64,000 nt of DNA, taken from contig NC_057922.1 of NCBI RefSeq assembly GCF_018873765.1, positions 8,755,563-8,819,562 of the forward strand, in the 5' to 3' direction. Position 1 is the stretch's first letter. Each line of letters starts with the position of its first letter. The DNA comes from Telopea speciosissima. Taxonomy: Eukaryota; Streptophyta; Magnoliopsida; Proteales; Proteaceae. The position numbers were made by a program, and so were the translations under genes. The notes beneath the pieces are model-generated. The model had not been told where the DNA came from. It saw only the letters and a list, made by a program, of their open reading frames with translations, and made no database searches. Below are positions 33,149 through 43,612 of the stretch, piece after piece.

Positions 33149-34739
33149 GGATAAAGTACACGTACCCCCTATAATGCACCCAATATTCCTCGTACTCCCC
33201 CTAAGCGGCTCAATATTCCACGTATCACTGTTCAATATTCCACGTATCACCCTTGCTTTACAGCCTTTACACCCCAAATGCCAGATAGATCCCATCCGTT
33301 AAATACCACTGTTAGATGCCAAAATTCTGACCATTTTACCCTTTGCTCCATTTTCTTAAATCTGAAAAGACTTAATTACCCTCACTTATTTGTTGCCCTA
33401 AACTAATTGAAAATGACCATTTTACCCTTTGTTTTATTTTTATAAATGAAAAGACCTAATTGCCCTCATTTATATATCACCCTAACCTAATTTGAAAATA
33501 CTATTTTACCCCTAAATATTTGTTCCTAAAAACCCCAAAATACCCTCATCTTCCCCAAATCATCATCTTCTTTTACATACCCACCACCGCCGCCCATCAT
33601 TAACACCATCACCAATCCAACCCCTTCATTCTTCTCGTTCTTCAGGGGAACGAGCCTCCTGGCTGGTACTTTTTCCCCTCCGTCAAAACCAGTAACCTTC
33701 ACCAGCTTCTCCGTACAGAAATACTTTTAAACTCATTTCTCTTTTCTTCCCCTTTGCGTATACGTTTCCCGCTAGTCACCGTGGATTTTCCTTTTCTTTC
33801 TCTTCTGCGTATGCGTTTCCTTCTCGCCCTTAGACATTTTTTTTTTGGATAAAACGCCCTTAGACTTTTCACTTTGCTGCGTTTGTGATAAGTGGTCTGG
33901 TCTTGTGAACTCCTGTGATCAGATTTATTACCCAAATTCAGATCTCAAACAAATTCCCCTCTTCGTTTTCAGAGAAGTAGGAAACAGAACCGCCAATTTC
34001 TCCATTAATTATCAATCCCCTTCAACAACGCAAATCAACGAATAAAGCTCCTTGACAAATTCAGAATCGCACATCTCCATCTTCAACTGCAATCATCATG
34101 GTGTCACGGGTTGGATCTTCAAACTATGACGTGTTTATTAACTTCAGAGGCAAAGACACTCGCAATTCTTTCGTTGGCCATCTTTACAGTGCTGTAAAAG
34201 ATCGTGGAATCCATGCTTTCAATAAAATTCTTGTGAAAAACCACCACCGTCATTGGCTCTTGTGGGGGGGGGGGGGGGGGAGAAGAATGAAGGGGTTGGG
34301 TTGGTGATGGTGTTAATGGTGGGTGGCGGCGGTGGTGGTGGGTATGTAAAAGAAGATTATTTAGGGAAGATGAAGGCATTTTGGGGTTTTTATGAACAAA
34401 TATCTAGGGGTAAAATAGTCTTTTCAAATTAGGTTAGGGTAATATATAAATTAGGGCAATTAGGTATTTTCATTTATAAAAATAAAACAAAGGGTAAAAT
34501 AGTCATTTTCAATTAGTTTAGGGCAACAAATAAGTGAGGGTAATTAAGTCTTTTTAGATTTCAGAAAATGGAGCAATGGGTAAAATGGTCAAAATTTTGG
34601 CATCTAACGGTGGTATTTAATGGATTGGACCTATCTGGCATTTGAGGTCCAAAGCAGGGGTGGTACGTGGAATATTGAGCCGCATAGAGGGGTACGAGGA
34701 ATATTGGGTGCATTATAGTGAGGTACGTATACTTTACCC
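33149..34739. mobile_element. Pack-MULE with Toll/TIR-domain fragment
   Basis: A 1591-bp Mutator-like element with terminal inverted repeats of about 500 bp each (33149-33655 and 34240-34739). The arms share GCACCCAATATTCCTCGTAC and GCGGCTCAATATTCCACGTA inverted on the two sides. It is flanked by the perfect 9-bp duplication AATATTTTA (33140-33148 and 34740-34748). The interior of about 580 bp holds a piece of a Toll/interleukin-1-receptor-domain gene. A G-run occurs in the right arm at about 34262-34281. No transposase is present. It is inserted inside the hAT-like element 32771-35003. Confidence 0.9.
34098..34240 (+). pseudogene. TIR-domain (TNL-type) gene fragment
   Basis: An open stretch starting MVSRVGSSNYDVFINFRGKD and continuing TRNSFVGHLYSAVKDRGIHAF matches the N-terminus of Toll/interleukin-1-receptor domains of TNL resistance proteins (consensus YDVFLSFRGEDTR...HLYxAL...GIxTF). 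Roughly the first 45 residues of the domain are present before the sequence runs into the right inverted repeat. The 250 bp upstream may be captured leader. It is a fragment: no NB-ARC or LRR follows. The NBS remnants at 142-6530 are of a different type (CNL-like P-loop), so it was not copied from them. Confidence 0.85.
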
Positions 34740-35003
34740 AATATTTTATGTAGTTGAAAAGAGAGAGAAGAAATAGGCACAAACCGAACCCAACTTGTTT
34801 TAAAAAACCCAGTACCTAACTGAATCCAAACCACTATCAACCTATTATCATAAACTGAAACCGACACGAAACCAAACCGCAATGAAACCAAAACCGAGCC
34901 GAACCGAAAAGTCCTTATTGGTTTGGTTTTTTCGGTTTCGATTTCGTTAAAAGCCACACCGAAATCGAAAAAATAGAACCGAACCGACCGATTGACACCC
35001 CTA

Positions 35004-35200
35004 GTGTCTAGACAGCACGGTCCTACCGGGCAGCTCGGTAGTAGAGGATCTGGATCCACTGCATAGACACAGCTGCGTCGGGGGAAAGACCGCCTTACCC
35101 CTGCCCGAGCGCCTTGCCCGGGTGAGGATCAGGTGGTCATTGCACGCAGCTCTATGTCTGCCAGCACGGCTCTATGCCTGCTACCATGCCAGCAGCCAAG
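35004..35200. repeat. Partial second copy of GC-rich foldback
   Basis: Sequence from 35011 (ACAGCACGGTCCTACCGGGCAGCTCGG, shown in part) to about 35066 repeats 32706-32757 with few changes. It is followed by GTCGGGGGAAAGACCGCC and GTCTGCCAGCACGG. Together with 32529-32760 it brackets the hAT-like element. Confidence 0.55.
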
Positions 35201-35357
35201 GAAATGGAATAATTCACTTCCCTTTTGGGTTCATAAATACCATCCTAGGTTTTAGTATTTTCTAAAATACCTTGTAAGGACTAATTTTGTTGGTACCCTT
35301 TACCTGGGACCAGGTAAGGAGAGGCAACAGTTGACATTTGGCTCCTGTAAGCCAACC

Positions 35358-35560
35358 CTAAAGTACGGACTAAATCCCCGATCTTTATCCTCTTAGGTTC
35401 CCTACCCGGTACAGTTTGTACGGTTCCTCTCATAAGGTGCAGAAATGGCCACCTTATCCCCCGCCCGAACACACTACTCGGGTGGGGTCCATCCCCCCTC
35501 TTATGAGAGGCACTAGGGACCTATACCAAGCAGGAACCTGAGAGGATAATTTTCCCTAAA
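35358..35560. repeat. Foldback MITE
   Basis: GATCTTTATCCTCTTAGGTTCC and CCTCTCATAAGGTGC on the left oppose CTCTTATGAGAGGCACTAGGG and GGAACCTGAGAGGATAATTTTC on the right, with CCCGAACACACTACTCGGG near the centre. It is a relative of 31188-31378. Confidence 0.7.
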
Positions 35561-35644
35561 TCCTTTGCTTGGGCCAATCAATACGTACCCAAGAGCCAAG
35601 AGTCACGCCTCTCTCCCCTTTTTTGTTGGGTAATCCATTTACCC

Positions 35645-35960
35645 CTACACCTTAAGGTGCATGGTTGGTAAATTTTCCTTCATAAATGTTGTAAAATTTT
35701 ACACCTTACGAAGTAAAATTTACCAAGGAAAATTTTACGCCGAAACAAACGTTGTGTAATTTTGTTATCAAATTTTCCATTAAGGCTCTGTTTGTTTCTG
35801 CGTAAAATTTTACCTGGAAAATTTTCCTTGGTAAATTTTACTTCGTAAATGTAAAATTTTATATATTGAAAAATTTTCCAATGGTTTTTTTCCATAAAAA
35901 AAAAAAAAAAAAAACATTGGAACACTTGTCAACATGTAAAATTTTACATGTCAATTTTTT
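35645..35960. repeat. AT-rich MITE-like inverted repeats
   Basis: GGCTCTGTTTGTTTCTGCGT at 35785 and the inverted CGCCGAAACAAACG at about 35738 bracket arms made of GTAAAATTTTAC, GGAAAATTTTCC and GAAGTAAAATTTACC. The block is either one foldback or two MITEs of the same family head to head. A similar single end occurs at about 51787 (GGTTCTGTTTGTTTCCGTAC). Confidence 0.5.
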
Positions 35961-36440
35961 GAAGTGAAAATTTTCAAGTAAAGCCTAAGTAAAAAAAATT
36001 TAAAAAAGGCTTATTTTCCGTGTAATATTTTTTCACATGGTTTACTCTCACAATCATAGTAAATTACACAATATATTTCATTATGTAACATATATAACTC
36101 TATTTTTCATTTTTTTAATTATTTATAATTTCAAAACTACACTTGTCAGTAGCGCCAGCTTATACATTGAGCTCATTCTCCGTATCTTCTCCCTTAGAAT
36201 CATGTAATTGTATCATTGTAATCCTAGATTTATTTCTTTCCTCTTATCCCTTCCCCATTATAAGAAGTTATATTTATGTCTCTCTTCTTTTTCGTTATTT
36301 TTTGGCTATGGTTAAAACATAGTTCAACTGATGTCTTGGTCTCGGGCTTGACCGAAACCAAGTCTGAAATAGAGAGATAGACATGTCTACTAGCGTGCAA
36401 CATGCAAGTGGTCTGCTTAGCCTTTTCCCTTATTAATTCT

Positions 36441-36602
36441 AAGGGAAAAAGAACGTTGCTAAGCAGCGTATACTATGCTAACCTCCCTGTGTCTATCCTC
36501 CCACAATAGGGGCATATATGTCATTATATAGGAGGGAGAAGAGAGATAGACACAAGGAGGCACTAGCATAGCATACTCAGCCTGGTATCGTTCTTTCTCC
36601 TT
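36441..36602. repeat. Foldback MITE, GGGAAAAAGAACG family
   Basis: Tips AAGGGAAAAAGAACG and CGTTCTTTCTCCTT are inverted. Inside, GTATACTATGCTAACCTCC opposes GGAGGCACTAGCATAGCATAC. Same tip family as 36837-37013 and 41140-41310, with different cores. Confidence 0.75.
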
Positions 36603-36672
36603 AATAATATTTTAGCAAAATAAAAATGTGAAGTGTTATGGTTGTTGCTCTCATAAGAAATTAATCAGCAAG

Positions 36673-36704
<32 letters not shown>

Positions 36705-36836
36705 AGAAATTAATTACAACATGACGTTTCTTAAGTATTTATTAGCTTATTTATCAAAAACAATGAACTGGTTGATTGTTTTATGCAAGATTGTGGGCAA
36801 TGAAATCAGTCCATAAAATAGTGCTTCATATATCCT

Positions 36837-37013
36837 AGGGAGAAAGAACGTCACCTGGTCCTGCATTTGGGAGTGTACCTATGCCCCGACACAGTCGGGC
36901 ACAAAATGATCGATACACTCCTACTTTTTCATGGGGGTAGGGTGGTCACACCCCGTTGTGTCTGGGCGCAGGTACACCCCCAAATGCACGACCAAGTGGC
37001 GTTCCTTTTCCCA
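36837..37013. repeat. Foldback MITE, GGGAAAAAGAACG family
   Basis: Tips AGGGAGAAAGAACGTCACC and GGCGTTCCTTTTCCC. The arms contain GCATTTGGGAGTGTACCTATG and its complement CAGGTACACCCCCAAATGC. It lies 235 bp from the previous family member. Confidence 0.75.
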
Positions 37014-37089
37014 TCTTAATATTAACAAATCAAATTATATTTTTGTCAAACACTTCACTAGGTAAGATTCTAAAAGATCATTCTTAAAA

Positions 37090-37235
37090 TCTTATGGGGG
37101 CGTTGTTCTCTGTGTCGCAGCGCAGGCTGCGCCAAGGCACATGGGGATGGGAGCATTGACCACCCTGCCCCTAAGTGGCAGGCCCATATGCCTGGGCACA
37201 ACCTGCGCTACGGCCCAGAGAACATGGTGGCTCTA
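37090..37235. repeat. Foldback MITE, GTTCTCTGTG family
   Basis: GTTGTTCTCTGTGTCGCAGCGCAGG opposes CCTGCGCTACGGCCCAGAGAACATGG (quoted in part by arms). The core carries CACATGG and GCCCATATGCC. Relatives are at 40382-40525 and 53130-53282. Confidence 0.65.
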
Positions 37236-37610
37236 GTATACTTAAGTGGGACCCAATGTATCGCGCAACAAACCCTTTTGCACAAGTTTTTTTTATTTAT
37301 GAAAGTATAATCACACAAACCACACACCAATCCCAAAAAATTAACCCATTTTTAATAAGTTGTTCAAATTCAGTTTAATCATCCGATTACTCACTGTTCT
37401 ATCAGTACGTGTTATTTCTGATTAGATTTACACGGGCAAATTGAAAATTCTACACCACTGGGAACTTCTTTCATTGTCCTATATGCACTACAACAACCAA
37501 AAAAAAAAAGTGCCATTAACGATGCTTTTTAGAGACCGAAATTATTTTTTTCTCTAATAAAAGTTAATTAGAATCCGTTTGTTAATGCTTCTGTTTCACG
37601 TTTTTGGTGT

Positions 37611-37909
37611 TTTTCTGTGCTACTGGGAACTTCTTTCATTGTGGATGTTTTCGTTTTAATTTTAAGTAAAGTTTAGTTAAGTAATGATATTTCTATAATA
37701 ATTCATTAATTTGGTAAAATGTGTTTCAAAACAGATTTTACCAAACGGATTTGTGTTGTTTTTTTGTGCTACTGGGAACTTCTTTCATTGTGGATGTTTT
37801 CATTTTAATTTTAAGTAAAGTTTAGTTAAGTAATGACATCTCTGTAATAATTCATTAATTTGGTAAAATGTGTTTCAAAACAGATTTTACCAAACGGATT
37901 TGTGTTGTT
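37611..37909. repeat. 149-bp tandem duplication
   Basis: Two direct copies with period 149. Each contains GCTACTGGGAACTTCTTTC, AAGTAAAGTTTAGTTAAG and AACAGATTTTACCAAACGG. They differ by only a few substitutions. A partial third piece (ACTGGGAACTTCTTTCATTG) occurs at 37457. Confidence 0.85.
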
Positions 37910-37974
37910 TTTCTGTTCTTTAAACGTTTCTGGAACAAGTTTACCAAACACCATTTTAGAGTCCAGAGACATGT

Positions 37975-38135
37975 TTCCAGAACAAAAATAGTAGCAATGG
38001 AACGGGACAAGAGTTTTATGTGGGGGGAGCGTGTCCCCTGTGCATGCGGGTGGCAATGGGAAGCGCACAAAAGCATCATGGGGATGGGATCTCCACACGT
38101 TATTCTTCCCCCACAGAAAACTTTTCTCCATAAAT
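37975..38135. repeat. Foldback MITE-like element
   Basis: ACAAGAGTTTTATGTGGGGGGAG on the left is the approximate complement of CTTCCCCCACAGAAAACTTT on the right. The GC-rich core has GTGCATGCGGGTGG. Related in tips to 26700-26905. Confidence 0.5.
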
Positions 38136-38837
38136 GAAAACATCTTTTTTAGTGTGTTGGGTATACAAAGAATGGGAAAAAGAGCACTGCCTAGTCGTGT
38201 GACCCCTGCGGTCCTCCTCCTTGACATAAGAGACCACAAAATTACTGTCCTGCCCCATTTGAAATAAAATATCCCATACATTTAATAGCCATTTACAAGC
38301 TTTGATTAGCCCCGCACTAGTGCAATTTGCAAACGATTTGGAGTTCAAATCCTCTGCACGTACATGAGAGAGGCAACCACATGTCCCATTTTGACATTTG
38401 CAATTGGAGAAGGGATATTTATGAAAACAAAAGGGACATGTGGATGCCTCTCAGATGTACGAAGATACGTGTAGATAATCTATTCTTGACAGTTTGTGTT
38501 TATTAACGGATCATCCCGAACTTGTTCATTCTTAAAAAAGAGACACACCAAAAGTATTTTGTATTTGTACATAAATGGGCAAGACATCTCTACTTGGTCG
38601 CATGGTTTTGATACACGCATCTGGGCCAATGGGTGAATATGTATAGGTGTCTAACCCGGGGGCAGAAACGTCATCTCACCATTCAAGAGGACGTTGGAAA
38701 CACCACCAAGGGGAGATCTTTTAATTTTCTCTGTACATATTTATGATTCATGACAAACAAAAACATAATCTCATAGCAACAATTTTGAATTGGAAATCAT
38801 CAAATTAATTAAAAGCGGAAGAAAAAAAACCAAAAAA

Positions 38838-39836
38838 TCAGACATGATATTGCTCCAATTGAACATCCTTGCTCGTAAGAGGCACATAGTCTCCAAGATA
38901 AACCTCAAGATGATCAGCCAAGCAAGACTTATCGATGCTCTCATGGTGATACGACTTGCAGACGAAGTAGAACACAGACTGAACAACCAACCCAAACAAA
39001 AACAACTTCAAAAGCAAAAAGAAGCAAATCATCCCATACAAAACCCTATTCCCCATTCCCAATTCTTCCCCATGAACCACCGATTTCTCAAACGCCATCT
39101 GTATGAATAAAAAACCAAGATTCAATTTAACAAAAATTGCAGAGGCAATCCATTTCTTCCCCTTAATCAAAGCCTCGCTCTTAATCATGGCTTGGATTCC
39201 TTTCAAATCTTCTAAAACAGAGATCACCGAAGCCAAATGCCACACAATACTTATATAAACAATTCCAATAAAGTAGAGAACAAGAAGACCAATGAGAACA
39301 ACTCCTCTTGTGGTTCCAGGAGCGATCCCGATAAGAGCGAGAATAAAGAACAACCCTGCAACAACATTATAGAAGAAAACTATAATGAAATTCCATAAGA
39401 AAGTGACCATGAGGCGTTTCCACACTTTGGGGACAACAGTCATGACCTTCTTGAAGGTTAATTCTTTAGAAGTATAAATAGAAGCGACAGAGTATACGAT
39501 TGCAGAGGTAGAGAGAAGGGAGAAGATTAAGAAGAAGAGGAAATAGGTTGCTTTGAACAGCCAAAAAGTAGTCCATTCTGAAGAAATTCGATCGCTGAGA
39601 CGATAATAAGAAGGTGTGCCGGAACGAGTGCTATCTAAGTCTACTTCGTTTCTGATGATTTTGGAGAAGATGAGTTCAGAGATTTGTATATGAGCTAAGA
39701 AAATGAAAGTAAGGGGAAGAATGAGTGCAAGGGTGATTTTGGTGAAAACTCTTCGACATGTGAAGATTATCTTCAAGGATTCTTTGTAGATTCCTATCAA
39801 ACCCAGGAATTGGAGTTCCTCTGGTTCTCTATCCAT
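38838..39836 (-). CDS. Plant multi-pass membrane protein, intronless
   Basis: A single uninterrupted 332-residue frame on the minus strand, starting MDREPEELQFLGLIGIYKES. Hydrophobic stretches near residues 33-52, 95-118, 140-165, 170-200, 235-255 and 275-300 indicate about six membrane segments. Charged linkers hold KKVMTVVPKVWKRLMVTF and SEALIKGKKWIASAI. The soluble tail is acidic (VYLGDYVPLTSKDVQLEQYHV). It fits a conserved, functionally uncharacterised plant family (annotated in Arabidopsis as unknown membrane proteins such as the At1g31130/At4g19950 group). No catalytic motif is visible. Upstream at 39841-39872 is a GAA-rich leader. The gene looks intact. Confidence 0.85.
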   Translation of the reverse strand: MDREPEELQFLGLIGIYKESLKIIFTCRRVFTKITLALILPLTFIFLAHIQISELIFSKIIRNEVDLDSTRSGTPSYYRLSDRISSEWTTFWLFKATYFLFFLIFSLLSTSAIVYSVASIYTSKELTFKKVMTVVPKVWKRLMVTFLWNFIIVFFYNVVAGLFFILALIGIAPGTTRGVVLIGLLVLYFIGIVYISIVWHLASVISVLEDLKGIQAMIKSEALIKGKKWIASAIFVKLNLGFLFIQMAFEKSVVHGEELGMGNRVLYGMICFFLLLKLFLFGLVVQSVFYFVCKSYHHESIDKSCLADHLEVYLGDYVPLTSKDVQLEQYHV

Positions 39837-40381
39837 CTTGAGATTTCTCTTCTTCTTCTTCTTCTTCTTTGTTTACCTTGCAATGAATCTGGTTTGTGCT
39901 CTACCATATAACCCCTCTTCAAGCGTGCGTTGTGGGCAAAGACTAACTAAGAATTGATTCAGTGTTTTTGGTTGTAAACTACATAACATGGTACCGGTGA
40001 TATCTGGAAACGGATCGGAATCTGTGAGGGAAATTGGGAGGTCATGATGATGGCATAGTTGAAATTCTTTCCTTCGTGGGCGGTAAAGAATGACTGAGTC
40101 TTCCAAAGACCACAAAGTCTGTGTTCTTTCTCGAAGGTGTGGTGGAGGAGGAGTCAAGTCAACACGCTCTGCTTTTTTGCCGTAACATTTTGGAAACGTT
40201 GGAAAGAGATCTACTAATGTTTTGAAATTACTGAAATGGGCCTGCTTTGAAGGTATCGCAGAAGTCAACGTTCAATAAAATGGGACGTGGACTATGACGT
40301 GGATTTTGAATATTGTATATCCATTTGGAATTTACATAGAATCATGAAACCCTGCATAATGGAATCAAAAGAAGAAAATCG
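39837..40381 (-). promoter_or_regulatory. Upstream region of membrane-protein gene
   Basis: It begins with a GAAGAA-type microsatellite at 39841-39872 that is probably in the 5' UTR. The remaining 500 bp contain no recognisable gene. Confidence 0.35.
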
Positions 40382-40525
40382 GAGAATGTTCTCTGTGTGG
40401 CAGCGTAGGCTATATGCTTAGCCACATGGGTCTGCCACTCAGGACTCAGGGGACAGGGTGATCATTATGCCCACCCTCATGTGCATGGGCGTAGTCTGCA
40501 TTGCGTCACAGAGAACAGTGCCTCA
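40382..40525. repeat. Foldback MITE, GTTCTCTGTG family
   Basis: GAATGTTCTCTGTGTGGCAGCG opposes GCGTCACAGAGAACAGTGCC. The internal CATGGGTCTGCC and CACCCTCATGTGC are also shared with 37090-37235 and 53130-53282. Confidence 0.7.
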
Positions 40526-42069
40526 TCTTTTATATTTTAAAATTTTTAATTCTTTAATCTTTTATATTATTTTACTAATTAAAAAAGAAGGAAAAAAAGA
40601 TCAAATTGCATTCATGGCCAATTTAGATTTGATTTTTAAAACCTTGATTGAAGCATATCTTAACTATGATTTGCTCAATACAGCCGGTGAAGACCTTATA
40701 GCTGGTTGTGTGGAGGTTTTGGGAATTGGAGAATGGAGTTTAAGGGTATTTAAGGGATGTGGGAGGGAGTGGGATTTAAAGAAGGAGAAAAGATTCCTAC
40801 ATTGTCCCCTTAATGTATGTCCTCTCACAATTTTTTTTTTGTTAATTTATTTCCTCTCTCTTCCCTGATCATTGTTGCCTCTACTGCATATTAGTGTATT
40901 ACCAATGTTGTGGTGTAGGAGATTCTTCCTACATTGTAATGTGGGGAACCCTTCCCGTTAGGATCATTGCGTGGTGGCATGTTTTTGCACAAGAGTAGGG
41001 ACCAATGAGAGGACATCAATATGGATGGTATTATTGATTCAAAGCGGGGTATGGTAGTAATTTTGCATGTTCTTGTATCTGGGCACAGTGGTCATGCCAC
41101 TACACAACGTTCTTTTTCTCAAATAGTATATATATCTTAAGGGAGAAAGAACGCTACTTGGTTGGGTTGCGGTGCTCGAAAATGACCATTGTGCCCTCAT
41201 GAAAAGATGAAATCTCAGGGGGTACGATGGTCATTTCGTACAACCCTGTGTTTGGACACAGGGACCATGCACAACACATCAACACCCAATCAGGTAGCAT
41301 TTTTTTTCCCATATCTTTTTGGCAAAAGGTTACAAACCAAACGTGTTGGGTTTTATGTCACTTTCATGTGTACCTGGGCCATGATTGAAGGAGCTCAGGC
41401 AAAGCCCAGTCAAGCTTTTGATGGACCAAGAGAAGGAATGCCCAAATCTAGTCCAATAAATTGTAATCAAGTTGGACTACTAGAACTTAGGGCCTCCACA
41501 CTTAACCCTCAAACTTATTTGGTTAACACCACCATCTAAGACTAATCCAAGGCCCAAACTGAAAACTTTATTAATTACTCACTATATATAGACACACCAT
41601 TACATCTCTGCGATATATGCATCCTACAAGTGAATCATGAACTAGAACTGAATGTGCCAATTTGAATGATAACCAACATAGAATGAGAGATTTAAAGATT
41701 CTCAATTTAGATCAGAATTTACTTAAAAATTGCAATGAAATAATAGATACCATATGATGTGAACTAGAGGAGTCCACTAAATAACTGAATCGCTTCATTT
41801 CAAAGTTCTTCATAACCACTTTGCTTGATCTTATTTCGATACATGGAAAAGTGTAGAAAATTAATTATGTGATCGATTTCGATTCAAGTCAGATCAGAAT
41901 TGGATGAAATAAGTTGAAATCAAGAAGACAAAGTGTAGATTCCCACAAATCTTTGGTTTTTAAAATTTTTGATTCAGAAATCTCATAGATTTAAGTACAC
42001 TAATTTTCTACACATTTGAACCGTGATTGCTTTGATAAGTCTTAAAAGAAATCAGAAGAAGAAAAATAA
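40526..42069. other. Intergenic stretch before tRNA
   Basis: No gene supported. It holds one foldback element (41140-41310) and otherwise unassigned AT-rich DNA. The 136-residue open stretch ending at 40868 has no recognisable domain. Confidence 0.35.
41140..41310. repeat. Foldback MITE, GGGAAAAAGAACG family
   Basis: Tips GGGAGAAAGAACGCTACTTGG and, inverted, the text before TTTTTTTTCCC at 41310. CGAAAATGACCATTGTGCCC opposes GGTACGATGGTCATTTCG. This is the third member with the same tips. Confidence 0.65.
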
Positions 42070-42141
42070 AGGTCTCACCGGGATTCGAACCCAGGTCGCT
42101 GGATTCAAAGTCCAGAGTGCTAACCACTACACCATGAAACC
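42070..42141 (-). tRNA. trnQ-UUG (nuclear): tRNA-Gln (anticodon TTG)
   Basis: On the minus strand the 72-nt cloverleaf begins GGTTTCATGG. The acceptor GGTTTCA pairs with TGAGACC over seven bases with one G-T pair. The D arm holds TGTAGTGGTTAGCA. The anticodon stem CTGGA/TCCAG closes the loop CTTTGAA with anticodon TTG. The T arm has GGTTCGAATCC. There is no intron. Both internal promoter boxes are intact, so it should be transcribed by RNA polymerase III to decode CAA. Confidence 0.95.
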
Positions 42142-43612
42142 GGACGTATGATTACTATTATATACATATTAAACTCTTTTAAATTCCCCTTCTGAGACAA
42201 AGAGAGAAAGATGGGGTGGAAGAAAGACGATAATAACTTATATCAACATATCATTTCTAATTACCTTTAGCCACAATCAACCTTTCTTGAATAGTTTATT
42301 TGAAAATAAATCAGATGGGTTGGCAATATATAACAATCTTAAAGTTCATGATTGAAGTTCTAATTCCATCTTTTTAGTTTAAGAGACTTCTCAGAGCCAT
42401 CAAAATTGATATAAGATTGCTTGGTTTTGGCTCTAATTTGATTAAGACGGATGGGGATTCTAAAATCATCTTCTTGATAACTTTAAATTGGATTTCATTT
42501 ATTTTTATCAAAAAATAAAATTAAATTTGGATTTCATTTATCTACATCACTAATAACACATTTATCATTCTCTTTTAATAATTTATTATGGGACGTTGTT
42601 TTCTGGGTGAGACCAAGATCATGTCACTTGAGCCAAACAATGAGAGTGCACGCGATGGTACAAAAGAGGGCAGAATTTCTACCATACATGGTTAGCATGG
42701 CGGTAATTTCGACCCCTGTTGTACGTAAGCGTGGTGACCCCTACGTCCCAAGCAAAAAAAATCTACCATTTAGTATTTATCAAAAAGAAACCTGTTGTTT
42801 GTTCCATTAATGAATCTCTATTCGTGTGTTTTGTTTTTTTTTCTTCAATGGTAAACTATCTTGCCCACACACCGCAAAATAATATTCCATGTCTTTCATT
42901 GTTATTGGCTGACATGAAGTACTGGCCATTAGTCAAATGTCAAACATAGCCATATAGGTAGCAGGACTCTTTAGAGTCTAAGAGCTTAGGTGGATCTCTA
43001 CATGGGACCTTTGTCCGCTGTTGTAACTAGAGCGCTGCTGTGTGCTTCATGCAGTGCAACAGCGGCCATGTGTGCACAGTGGGGCCTGCTGTGCACACAT
43101 GGCCGTTGATGCACTACACAAAGCGCACAACAGCAGATAAAAATTCATCAGGTAAGAATGGATCATGGACCAAACCAGGTGTAAGATGTTGGGTTGAACC
43201 ACTTTTTTTTTTTAAAACCAATCCAACCCTGAGTCTCTTTAGCTCAGCCTAGCCCAGCCTAGCCCTAAAAGCCCGAGGTTGGACCATTTTATTGTCATTC
43301 AATTCTCTACACCCAACTTGAGCTGATGCAGGAGCCACGCTCCCGGACAGAGAACGGACTCTAAATTGGAAATCATGGGGTCAAACAGATCCTTATGGGT
43401 TCAGGAAAGGCTAGAATCCGAATCCGATCCATCCGAATCCGTTTAAAGGTGTCCGTTTTGCCTCGTAAAGACCGTATTAACTAATACGCACTACGGCGTA
43501 TGATAATTCACCTCTCCTCGTTTCAAAGCCACCGAAGTTCCGAACAATCTCGTGATACCTTTTATTCTTCCTTTCTTCTCGCTTTTTCTTTTTCTCTTTT
43601 GTTGGGGTCTGC
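42142..43612. other. Intergenic stretch before polygalacturonase gene
   Basis: No gene. At about 43010-43140 an imperfect inverted repeat (GCTGCTGTGTGCTTCATGCAG and TGCACTACACAAAGCGCAC, with GTGTGCACAGTGGGGCCTGC at the centre) is another foldback. The last 200 bp before 43613 are the probable promoter and leader of the GH28 gene. Confidence 0.4.

Larger units (their letters stand above)
32771..35003. mobile_element. hAT-like MITE split by a Mutator-like element
   Basis: Outer ends TGAGGGTGTCAAA and TTGACACCCCTA are inverted and match the tip type of 49989-50938. The subterminal regions are rich in AACCGAACC and its complement (32785-33000, 34800-34990). A decayed 8-bp duplication is GTATCTGG (32763-32770) against GTGTCTAG (35004-35011), six of eight identical. 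Without the 1.6-kb insertion the element is about 630 bp. Nesting shows the hAT-like element is older than its passenger. Confidence 0.75.

Noticed and set aside
40458-40868. 136-residue plus-strand open frame
   Set aside because: Begins inside a foldback repeat and has no recognisable domain.
42070-42141. Organelle-derived tRNA insertion
   Set aside because: The flanks are nuclear-type AT-rich DNA with no plastid or mitochondrial neighbours, and the sequence fits a nuclear tRNA-Gln with intact A and B boxes.
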